Source of the DNA: Rhodocollybia butyracea
Lineage: Eukaryota; Basidiomycota; Agaricomycetes; Agaricales; Omphalotaceae
Assembly (NCBI GenBank): GCA_015501585.1
Contig: JADNRY010000328.1
Span: 1 to 64,000, forward strand
Direction: 5' to 3'
Length of the DNA: 64,000 bases
Shown: one piece after another, positions 46,172 through 57,000 of the stretch
How the letters are laid out: each line of letters opens with the position of its first letter
How positions within the stretch are numbered: the first letter of the stretch is position 1
The notes under the pieces: generated by a model
Told to the model about the DNA's origin: nothing
Seen by the model: the letters and a program-made list of their open reading frames with translations, nothing else
Databases searched by the model: none
Made by a program: the position numbers and the translations under genes

Positions 46172-48548
46172 CTAGGGAGATGTATCTCCAGATGATGAAG
46201 ATGGTTCTGTGGGAGCAGGTCCAGATGAAGGATGAGCTGGAGCAGTGGCTCCAGCAGCGGTGTTGTTTGTCATCGACGAAGTCGATGCAGTAGATGAAGC
46301 CTGTGGCACAGGCGGCGGGTTGAATACTTGCGGTGCCGTAGGCACCACCGTTGGAGTAAGCTGGACATCAGTGATGGCCGGCGGATGATTGTCTATTGTA
46401 CCCGTAAGGGTACGATAGTGATTGTTGATCCCAGCAGGGAGACAAAGATGAGGGGGCATACGTCCCCTGAGTATTGAAGCAGCTAATGCCCCCTCCGCAT
46501 TACGCGGATTGAATGTTTGCAGCCAGGTGGCTGCATACAAAGCGGAGTCTTCGAGATCCGCAACAGAGATTCCTTGCTCAGCAAAGAATCGGGCAACATC
46601 CTCAATGGTGCCATTGAGGTAATTAGCGAACAATGTTCGCGGCGGAGGAGGCGAGGCAATTGTAATTCGCCCCGTAGCCACTAAAAGGCAATAATAATGG
46701 TGACGGAGGATAACCTCCGACGCCAACAGCAAATATCTGGATGATATGTCCAGAGGGGTTCCAGGAGGCGGATCAGGCCGCCTGGGGTTGATCAGCTGGC
46801 GTCCACGAATGGAGCGCTCGCTCACTGCACCGTCTTCATGGTACACGATGCCCAAAGGGCGCACGGTCAACCCTTGTGGGGTGACAAGATATGCCGCCCA
46901 GGCATCAGCCGTACCATGTCGGGATGGCGGTGAGAGTTCGGCTCGCGGTGCAGTGCCCGCAGGAGCCATTCGAATGGATGAGGGTCCGGCAGCAGTACTG
47001 CTGGACCAGCCTACAGGGGCGGGCTTCATACGGCCTTTCCCTTTTTTCTTCTTTTGGACAGAGTTTTCTCCATCCAGAGTGCCAGCAGTGATGCCAGCAG
47101 CCTTGTCCTGCTTAGCAGTTCGGGCAATCGATACGAAAACTGGTTCAAAGCAGTTGACGAGCAGAGTTCGTTGTAACTCACTTATGTGAGTTAGATCTCC
47201 TCTTCGGAGGGATCGGACTTCCTGGTCTAAGACCCGGTATAGGGTCCAACGCCGTGAGGTGTTGTATCCATGTCTACTCGCGAACGTGGGTTCGCGAAGT
47301 ATCCTAAGATACCAGATGACTTCTCAGCTGTTAGCCGGGAATATAAGATTTTCTGCTCTAGCGAGGGTAGCCTCGCGAGCAGTGTGAATCCCATAAGAAA
47401 TGGGAAGTCGTTGATTGTCATTGACTTCGACGAGATTGGCATCTTCGTCGTAGCGAATCCAGCCATCGGTGGCAAAGTAGCCACCATCACTCCTTCAATG
47501 AGGGAGTTCTGGCAGTACTGCCGGAGCGTCCTAGCAGGTGCTCCTGTTGTTGATGGATCCAGGTCCATTGGACCTGCGCTACTATCAATGTCAAATGACA
47601 CTGAGTCACTGTTAGACAAGAATACGGTTGAAGCCGGAGCTTCTACCCTTCATCGTTTACCAGACTGGCTTTCCTCCTCATAACGAGGAGAGCCATGACC
47701 ATGTCTGGTGGATGAATACCGGCGGTATCCTTCCAACTCGTCTGAGTATCTGTCGCACCTCTCTTGGAGGCTGCGAATTTCGCGCGCGCTGCGTCATCAT
47801 AGTCGCGCTGTAAATCAGTATACCGTCTCGTAAGAGACAATAAGTCATGGCTAGCAGTGCCAAGCTGGATAGCCAGCTGCACCGCTGATTTGTTTTCGTT
47901 GTTCGACACGTTGTGTCGATGGTGTTGCCGGTAGTACTCCTCTTGAGCGTTACCAGCGGCGGTCCAACTAGGGTCCGCCATAACGAATGCCTCCGTCGAA
48001 TGCTGGAGGAAGTTTTGGCAATGAGGACAAATCCCCATGTTCGAAATCTCGTGCAGACGACACCCTATATTAGGGTGGAATGTCCACGATAACTGGTGTC
48101 CAACGTTGTTGGATACCTGGTTGAAGGCCATCGATGATGACCCCGTACCTGCCATGTTACTGGCTTGTTGTAATCCCGCTGGTTCAGCAGGATATGCGTT
48201 CGCTGTGCCGAACACAAGTTGTGCTGGCGGGTTCGTCGACGTGCCAACCGTTTGTTGATTAGGTATCAACTGATTGCTCAGTTGAGCCGGTATAGAGGAT
48301 GGAGATAGCGCTGGTTGCCCAGCGCCATCGTTTTGTCGTTGTTGCTGCCGAGGCAGCGACGGTGTTTCGTTGTCTTTCGACGGCGTGTCTTTCTCCATGA
48401 TGGTGAAAGAGTAAGTTGGGAAAGATAAATTTTTCTTTCCCTTTTCATAGGCATGACATGAGGCGTTGCCCGATCGTGGTTGTACATAAGGTACAGTCAC
48501 CAAATGTGATTGTCGGGGCAATCTTTTACTAAAATAAGCAGATGCCAT
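46172..48548 (-). CDS. Extra 3' coding region of the Gypsy element, frameshifted, function unknown
   Basis: Between the polyprotein stop and the 3' LTR lie about 2.4 kb of coding-like sequence. The first part starts at 48,548 (MASAYFSKRLPRQSHLVTVP) or at an inner ATG (MEKDTPSKDNE). It is Gln/Pro-rich and has a CPHCQNFLQH motif and a coiled part (LLSLTRRYTDLQRDYDDAAR), with a stop at 47,643. A second frame (47,619-47,227) has TINDFPFLMGFTLLARLPSL and EQKILYSRLTAEK. A third, open from about 47,280, runs LQRTLLVNCFEPVFVSIART, then GRMKPAPVGWSSSTAAG and WLQTFNPRNAEGALAASIL, to a Pro/Ser-rich end at 46,172. One original protein with two frameshifts is the simplest reading. There is no signal peptide or membrane helix, so it is not an obvious envelope gene. 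It could be an additional structural or host-interaction protein. Confidence 0.5.
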
Positions 48549-50919
48549 TGCTTCTGTGTGATTCTATTATATAGAATATTTTGATTGGAATGGAGACCTA
48601 ACCGGTCGTCCGTGGAAGTCGTCGCCAGTCGTTGACGCCTTGAAGTTCTAGATATCTATCTAGAGCGACTAGTTCCTTACACATTGTGTACGGTTCTGTG
48701 GTGGTATCACCAAGATTCCATTTAATATGGAATAGTATTTTTCGGCCATCCCAATGATGTCCGATTATTTCATCGACTAACCATTCCACTGTGGATGGTT
48801 CGCCGAAATCATATGGCTCTGCTACAGAGCGCATAGGGAATAATACATCATCGTTAGGATGATGCTTGCGTATTAGCAATGCGTGGAAGTTATTGTGTAT
48901 TCCACACTTTGCCAACTCTGTTGGCAATCCAATTCGGTAGTTAGACAAATCTGGGTGTACCTCGACGACGGGGTACGGTCCTAAGAATTTTGGTAAGAGC
49001 TTGGTAGCCCTCCCCCTCGGCAAATTTAAGTTTTTTGTCGATAGGTAAACTAAATCATTTAGTTTAATTTTGGGTTCATCCCTTCTGTGCTTATTAGCAT
49101 GGAAGGTTTGTTTTACCCTTGCCTCGATAAGACTATCGTGGGCATCAGAGAGGTGCTGAAGGGCACGATCTGCAAATTCGCGTACACCTGGCGAGACTTT
49201 TGCATCGCTCGGGTATTTGCGAACCATGGATGGCATGTACCCTCCATCTACCTCGAAGGGAGCATACCCTGTGCTCTCGTTTACGCTGGAATTCAATGTG
49301 AATTCCATCATTGGGCATTTTTCTACCCAGTCTTTTTGGTCTGCTTCGACCATTGACCGTAAGATTTGACCAATTGAACGATTTACTCGTTCAGTTATTC
49401 CATCCGTTTGGGGGTGGAATGATGTAGACATTAGGAGCTTTGCTCCTAGTAAGTGTTGTACTTCATGCCACCATCGTGACGTGAATTTCGAGTCTCTGTC
49501 TGAGACGATGGACTTAGGTACTCCATGTAATTTCACGATCTCCTTTACAAAGATCCATGATAATTGCGATGCAGTTATCATTGTTTTCACGGGTATAAGG
49601 TGTACTCGTGAAGTCATCCTGCAAATGACTACCCACAGGTAATCATATCCTTGCGATTCTGGGAATGGACCTATGAAGTCCATTCCAATTGATTCCCATG
49701 GTTTCGTGGGGATCAGAAGCGAATGTAGCAAACCTATTGGTTTGCGATTGCTTGTTTTAATTTGCTGGCAAGTCTCACAAGACTTGCAGAATTCTTCAAT
49801 GTTGCCATTGACCCGTGGCCACAAATACCATCGTCGAACATAGTCAGGGGTTCGTTGTCCTCCGAAGTGACCAATTACTTCGTGAGCTTGTTTGGCTATT
49901 ATGCCTCGCAAGCTCTTTCCATTGGCCGCTCAGCCAGACGGAATGCAGAGAACTATTTCTCCGCCACGATTTTTTGTGTAGATTAAACCATTTTCTACTG
50001 AGAATGGTTTATGGTGCTCAGGTTTACTGAGTACCTTGCAGAACAATGGGTCATCGGTATATAACCGCTTAACTTCTTCGATGAATTCATCCCTTTCGGG
50101 TAGAATTGTTAGAGGTTCTACACCTCTAGGCCTTGATTGGAAGACATTAATGTCTTCCTCGTTTGGGAGGATTACTGGTACCTTTGGTACCTGTATTTCC
50201 GCATTGGCTTGCATTTCTGCAGCCTCTTCATCTCGTCGTTCGACGGGTTCGATTATTGGATGTTGCGCCGTTTGTTTACCGCTCAGGCGTGATGAGCGCC
50301 TTAACTCTATATTGGCTAAGTGTTCCTTAGCCAATTCTTCGACTCTTCCTTGTGGAAGATTGTCCAGATTTTTGTCAATGCGTATATCCGCATTTACATA
50401 TTCATGCGGTTCATGATATTCATGAATCGCGTCAGATTTGTAGTAGCGCGATAATGCGTCGGCTACTTTGTTGTTTATTCCTTTGATATAACGTATATCA
50501 AAATCAAATCTGGATAGGTATTCCATCCATCGAGCTTGTCTACTGGACAATTTTCGTTGCGTTAGAAAGAATTCTAACGCTTTGTGGTCAGTGACCACAT
50601 GAATTCGATATCCAAGAAGTTTATCTTCCCATTTGAGAAGAGCTTCGAGGATAGCTAGAGTTTCTATTTCGAAAACTCTATAGTTATGCTGTGCTGCAGT
50701 AAGCTTTCTGGACATGAAGCCAGCAGGCCTACACTGTTGCCATCTAGGTCCTTGACCGTACATGCATCCGACGCATCGCAGATGACCCATATAGGTTCAT
50801 CTTTATTAGTATTTATAGGCTTCAGTATTGGAGCCTTGGTTGCCAGTCTTTTGATGTGCTGAAAGCATGTTTCATGGACTGGCATCCATATGAAAGGAAC
50901 ATTGTTCCTTGTCATTATA

Positions 50920-51084
50920 GCACCTGCTATACCCCCTTAACCCTACCTGTTAGACCCATTAATCAAACACTAATGGGTCTAGTAGGTAGGGTTAAGACCT
51001 TTGGTGGCACTATAGCTAAAGGTCATTAAATATATAACTGAAATTGTATATTTCTTCGTTTCACTACAATAGAGAGCCTAGAAA
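50920..51084 (+). repeat. Left TIR of the 3.16-kb element, with 25-bp palindrome
   Basis: It matches 53,914-54,078 inverted, with scattered changes (one pair is CACTATAG against CACTACGG, readable as C to T at CpG). The palindrome at 50,937-50,995 has 25-bp arms, two mismatches and a 9-bp loop. Confidence 0.85.
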
Positions 51085-51291
51085 GACTTTCCCACACCTC
51101 TAGCTGTATGTTAGCTGTATGTTCAAGATGTAAAACACAGAGAATATGTACGGGGCTTGTATACATTCGACCGCTCGTTTTTTTCACCAACTCCTCGCAA
51201 GCTCTGGTCTTGGTTGCATCGGGTCTGCCATACGCACGCTGAAGGCATTCATTTTGCTCAAATAATCATACTTCACGCAAAACCTCATTTT

Positions 51292-53702
51292 ATGATGCCT
51301 CAAGTAACCTGGCAGACGCCGATAGTGGCTAACACAGTTGACGCCAGTGCCAAACAGCAAGTTCAAGCAGCTCCGGTTTCTACAGCCACACAAGCTTTAA
51401 TCGGTGAGGTCTCTTTTGTTCGGGCTCAGCCTATGTTAGCTCAATGAAATTCTTTTACAGATCGATGCACGCAAGATACTCAACGCGTCCCCACTGTTTC
51501 GGTCAAGAAAACTGGCATCGAGCGCTATCTGGATGGGGTAGATGATGGCTTGGTGACCAATGACAGCTCGTTGTCTCCCTCACCCGAGTTCCAAACCGCC
51601 GCTGGTGCTGCTTCCCAGTCTGCCGACAACACGTCGAACGCCAATTCTCGGAACACGTCGGCTTCCCAGACTTTCCAATCTACCGCTGGTGCTGCTTCCC
51701 AGCCCACTGACGATGAGCCAAACACTGGCGCTGCTTCCCAACCTACTGACGATGCGCCAGACGCTGGTTCTCGGAACGTATTGGCCTCACAGGCTGCCAA
51801 CGACGTGTCGAACTTGCAGCGCTCTCCTTCCACTAGATCTTCAGCTAAATCTCAGGCTCCTGAAAACTCGCTAATCACCCATTCTCCCCAGGGTCCGAGC
51901 AACCCGCAGCCCGAGTCTCCTGAAAACCTGTTAAACAGCAGCCGTTATCTCGAGGCTTCAAATAACCCGCATCTTTCTTCTTCCGGTCCGCAGCCTTCCG
52001 GTAATCTACCTATTCACAACCAGTTGTCCAACGCGCGCAGCGGCACCACACCCGTTGCAGATGAGGCGCAAGCTCCCGCTGCTCACAGTAAAGTAACTTC
52101 TCCAGCTTCAGATGAAGTGAGCAAAGAAGAAGCAGCGATGAAACTCAAACCTAAACGGGCTACAATGGGTGCGGCAGAACGCAAAGCTTTGAAGGAGAGT
52201 GCTCTGGTGAAGCAGAGGTTGTTGCTTGACGACGTTGCCGCGGCGATGGAAGAGCAGGACAAGAGGTTTGAGGAAATTGCAGAAGAACACGGAGTCACAG
52301 TCGATCGCGTCAAGCAACTAGCTCTCAACGCTTCCCCTCTCAAACAAAAGCGCAAGATATCGGACTTCAACATCGCTCTCCATTTCAAGAGCCTTGAGGT
52401 GAACACTGGTGAGCTTTCTTCGTTTTCGTTTTCTTAGCATTTCTTCTCATTCTTTTAACCTCATTTCAGGAATACCAATGGGTAGTCGTACAAAAGTCGC
52501 GGAGATTAGGGAGTTGGTTCGGGAGGACGAGTTTTGGCAGGCCGTTTTAAAGGAGCCAGAGTTGATGCAAGAGTGGCGAGATAAGTACGACGACGAGAAG
52601 TCAGAAGATGCGGCTTCAAAATTGTCTCGAGTATCTACAAAGGCTGCGACGCAAGCGGCCTCCAAGTCTCTTGCTCTGATCCAAAGTCAGGTATGCTGTT
52701 ACTATGCACCGTTCTGGTTTGTGAATTTCTGATTTTTTGTTCTTATTGTAGTGCGAATACGCTTATGAACACAGTGCTGTCAATACGTTTGGTATCATGG
52801 GGCGAGGGTCCTTTGACTCCAAGGCTCAGCCCGCGTTCTTTGGCTGTGGTCCGGCCGATGGGTTTCTTCGCGAGAAGTTCACCATTAACATTCATCAGTT
52901 TATGAACTTATGGGATTCCTATGTTACATCTCAGAACGCATGTAAGTTTTGTCATTTTTTTGGACGAACTTCGGTTGCTAACTACGTCTTGTAGTGGGTT
53001 CAAAGGCCTTATCAATGACGGCCATGAACAAGGACACGGTACATATGATTCTCCAGTCTCTCCGTAGGTGTATTTTATATGTTCTTGCCATTCACATTTT
53101 AATGACGTTCTGCAGGTGAGATTACAGGTGTTCAAAACATCCTCATGAGCTACAGTCGTTTTGATGCAGCAATCGTGGTACCCTACAAGGTCAAAGTTGT
53201 CGGATGGCCTGAGGATATTGACTTTGCCTCTCCTCAGACCCTTACCAGAGCTGACCCCACGAAACGACTTCATGATGCTTGGAAGGATGGTATAGCTCAC
53301 TGGTGTAAGCTGACGGCATCAGAGCATCGGGCGGCTGTACAGAAGCTGGAAGATGCGACCAATCCGAGGCCTCAAAAGCAGCGTAGTGATGTCGGCGGTT
53401 TGCACAAAAGAAAACGCCAGTCAATGGCTGTTGTCGATGATGAGGAGAGTGAAGAGGGAGGTAGCCGAAGTTCCGCAAAGAAGAGTAAGTTGAAGTCAGC
53501 AGAGAAATCGGTAGGGAAGAAGAATTTGAAGGCCAAAGGCAAGGGGAAGGGGAAGGAGAAGTCTGTGCAAGGAAACGAAGGTGTGGTGTCATCGTCTAAA
53601 TGCCCGAGCATTGGTCGAGCCGCGAAGTCAGGGAAGAGCTTGAGGGTTGAAGAGTCGGCGATGGACCCTTCGGGCTCTGATTATGACGACAATGACGACT
53701 AA
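51292..53702 (+). CDS. Orphan gene of the TIR element: HTH-like, Lys-rich tail protein
   Basis: Six exons (51,292-51,403, 51,461-52,408, 52,470-52,690, 52,752-52,941, 52,995-53,063, 53,116-53,702) join without a stop into 708 residues. After MMPQVTWQTP comes a Ser/Ala/Pro repeat region, with GAASQPTDD and similar units. A helical part then has a helix-turn-helix-like EIAEEHGVTVDRVKQLALNA and KQKRKISDFNIALHFKSLEV. The middle has YAYEHSAVNTFGIMGRGS, then FFGCGPADGFLREKF and NIHQFMNLWDSYV. The C-terminal module has NILMSYSRFDAAIV, KVKVVGWPEDIDFASP and KDGIAHWCKLTASEHRAAVQ, then a long Lys-rich nuclear tail. Similar proteins are, to my memory, repeated in Agaricomycete genomes without assigned function. 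The intact frame inside a decayed host element means recent arrival. Whether it moves the element or is carried is unknown. Confidence 0.75.
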
Positions 53703-53913
53703 GTGTTTTTTTGTTGCGCTGTGTCCTTGTGTCAGTTCATTGTAGCTTGTAGCATAGTGCTGACTGCATGTATTTCTTGTTGTGCTGTATTCTTGATGCC
53801 TAAAGTACCATATTATATGTTTAATATGCCAATTATATCTTGTTGCATGTGTATACCTTTATAAAGTGCTTTATAAAGTGACTAGACTGTGGTTCTAAGT
53901 GTGCTTAATAGAT

Positions 53914-54078
53914 GTTTCTAGGCTCTATTGTAGTGAAAACAAAGGAATATACAATTTCAGTTATATATTTAATGACCTTTAGCCGTAGTGCGGTCAAAGG
54001 TCTTAACCCTACCTACTAGACCCATTAGTGTTTGATTAATGGGTCTAACAGGTAGGGTTAAGGGGGTATAGCAGGTGC
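53914..54078 (-). repeat. Right TIR of the 3.16-kb element
   Basis: Inverse of the left arm, including the internal palindrome TTAACCCTACC...GGTAGGGTTAA. The ATTATA duplication follows directly. Confidence 0.85.
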
Positions 54079-57000
54079 ATTATAGACAGTGGTCCAGTAT
54101 ACTGGGCTACATCTGGCATGTAAGGGGCTATGTATTGTACTAACCCCAAGAATCGTTGTACGTCGTTGAACGTACGCGGAGTTCGCCATTTGCGAATCCT
54201 GTCCATCTTGTCGGTATCCGTGTGGATACCTTTATCGTCTATGGAATGTCCAAGACAGTCCACTGTAGCAGAGAAGAGCTCGCATTTAGCGGCTCAAAGG
54301 AAGAAATGATGCTTCCTAAGGCGATCAAGTACATCTCTGATGTGCTTAATATGTTCTTCTAGTGTATCACTGAAGACAAAGATATCGTTGAGATATGCGT
54401 GTACATATTTCCCGATAGCATCGCGAAAGATGAATGTCATCATTTGGTGGAAAGAGGCTGGGGCATTACAATCCCCCATCATCATGACATTACTGACGAA
54501 TGTCCCGAAGATGCAGGCGAATGCTGTTTTCCACACATCGCCTGCTTCAGTATGAATTTGTTCATACGCATCACTAAGATCGATGTTGGATCGATACTTA
54601 TGTTTGGCTACATCTGTTCGGATGTTATCCTGGTCAGGGAAAGGAGTGACATCCTTTACCGTGTTATCGTTCCGTGGACGATAGTCAATAATGGTACATA
54701 GTGTACCATTTTTCTTTGGAATACAAAGCATAGGTGCAGCCTGCGGAGCAGGTTGCTGTATCCACCAGTTTGATCTGGTGTATTTACCGATTTTATCAGT
54801 AAGTTGCGTTTTTAGGTGATCTGGGCACCTAGGCATATAATAATTATATCGCCATTGTTCATCGATTAGTTTAATTCAATGATTGATTTCTCATAGTGGT
54901 GGTACTCCCCCGAGTATATCTTTATACTCGTTGATTATCATCATGTGGATCATCGGTATTTGATCATCCGTAAATGGTCCTTGCTTTTGTAGCGAGGAAA
55001 AGTCTATCGGGCTGTCCTCTTGAACTGCCTTGAATTCCTCGTCCCCTGATTCGGGTTCGGATTCAGGAGAATTGTCCTTCTCCTTTTCTCGTTGAGCTCT
55101 AAGCTTAACTTGTTTGCGCACACTCTCGGGAAACATTTCACGAGATATTTCTTGTAAGACTTCGACATAATTGTCAAGGTCTTCTGCCGATAACATAGTT
55201 GTTTTCGGTGTTTGTGATGAATCATTTTTATTTTTCGACTTCTTTGAAGTTGAAACTGCAGCTAGTCACTCTTTACTAGCTTGCGTTTCCGTTCTTCGGA
55301 ATTTCCCGTTAAGGGTTTCCTTTTTCATTGCGGTTCGGCGCGCAAATTCCATTGCGTCCTCCCCCACGGAAAGATATGGTGCTACCTTTCCTTTGATAAG
55401 GATTACATCCTTATCAAAGTCGAGTTGTATTCCATGCTTACGCATGAATTGCGTTCCTAGGATCGCATCGTATCTATTGACATTTATAATGTCGAAGTAT
55501 ACTTTTTCATCAATACCTCCATAGGAGGTATTTACACTCGTGCCAAAATTGAATTTGGCTTTACTTCCTACAGTTCCTAGCTGTAGTGAATGCTGGTCAG
55601 CTAGCTGATGAGCTTTTATGTTCGCTATGCAAACAAACGAGGGGCTTAATGCCTCTATTGTGCATCCGGAGTCGAATAGCGTAAACGCTTCGACTCCCCC
55701 GATATTTACTATCGCTGTCATTGGACAACGATCTTTCGCTGGACCTCTATTTGGTCGCAGCATTTGTTTACTTGAAGTTCGAAAACCTTTACCTTTTTCA
55801 GGTTCTGGTTCTTCGTCTTCATGGTGACTGATAGCAGTCAACCGATCTTCATTCATTATAAATGAATGATAGTGAGGATCTATGGATAAGAATAAATCAT
55901 CATCCATATCCTCTTCTATGCAGACCAGTGGTCCGCAATCATTTAATGGATTTTCAAAATCCTCAGGATTGGTCTGAACCGGTTCCATTATGCAACCATA
56001 GTAGTCGCTAAAGTCATCGTCGTCGTCATATAGTCGACCGACATATTCATCCTCGTATGGTTCGAGGGTGTATTCTCCTTCGGACAATTCCTCATCATTA
56101 GGATCAGTTATGTTCGGAGATTCATCATCTTGAATCTCTTCTTTGACTATCGGAGGAGATTCTATCTCCTCTTGTTCATCCTCTTCTTGGATGACATACA
56201 TGCGGGGTTGCCCGTATCATTCACAAGTAGGGTCATTTGCAAAATGTCCTGGTTTGCCACATCCGTAGCAGAGTTTTCTGGTGCTTGCGTCACTAGACGG
56301 TTTAGGTCTTGAACTCTTAGAGTTCGTTACCTGTCCCGTGCTTCTGAGTGTATTCTCAGTGCGTACGGGCTTCAATTTATTATTGGAGAAACGATGCTTC
56401 ACCAGTTGAAATGGTCGTCCTTTGATGAGCACCGGACCATATTTATATGGTCCTGTACTACCACTTGGTTGTACTTTTGCTTCACGGCGTATTCGCTTAG
56501 TGATATATTTCGAGTCTTCAGGGCTCGGTTTCTTACGTGAAGTCACGTAGTAATCTTCGAGATGACGATTGTCCTCGAGTCTAGTAACCGCTTTGACCAT
56601 CGTTCTGAGTTTAGCATACTCTGGAACGATGCCTTGGTTCGCTAGATGTTTCAGTATCGTAATGGGTAACCCATTAATGAATCAATTGCGCATCGCAGCC
56701 AAATTAGGCGGCTGCTGCATCCTTGCCGCCCATCTTAATAGGGTGGCATGATAATCTCGTACGCCTTTAGCGGGCGAGTATATTACTTGTTCAAACTGCT
56801 GAGCAGCTTGATGTATTGTAGATGCTTGTACACATCTATCGAAGATTCCTATTATGGTGTCTTCAAATTTCCAGGATATTGTGATCCTATGAGGTCCATC
56901 GACTTCGTCGTTGTACCAATCAAGGGCTTTGTCCTTGAGGAATAACCCCAATACCTGGAGGCGTGTTTTATCGTGGTCTTTACCACAATAACGATTTACA

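Larger units (their letters stand above)
50920..54078. mobile_element. 3,159-bp TIR element with a single unknown gene
   Basis: Inverted ends of about 165 bp start GCACCTGCTATACCCCCTTA on both sides. The element is flanked by ATTATA at 50,914-50,919 and 54,079-54,084. Taking it out with one ATTATA rejoins the Gypsy RT as GPLSIM-TRNNVPFIW, so both borders are exact. Each end carries a 25-bp palindrome (50,937-50,995 and its counterpart at about 54,003-54,061) containing TTAACCCTACC. The only gene inside (51,292-53,702) is not a transposase I recognise. It is therefore either an autonomous element of an unnamed superfamily or a non-autonomous element with cargo. Confidence 0.88.

Noticed and set aside
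46746..47189. Plus-strand 147-codon frame within the Gypsy 3' region
   Set aside because: It mirrors the minus-strand coding frame, which has the more protein-like composition and fits the element's orientation.
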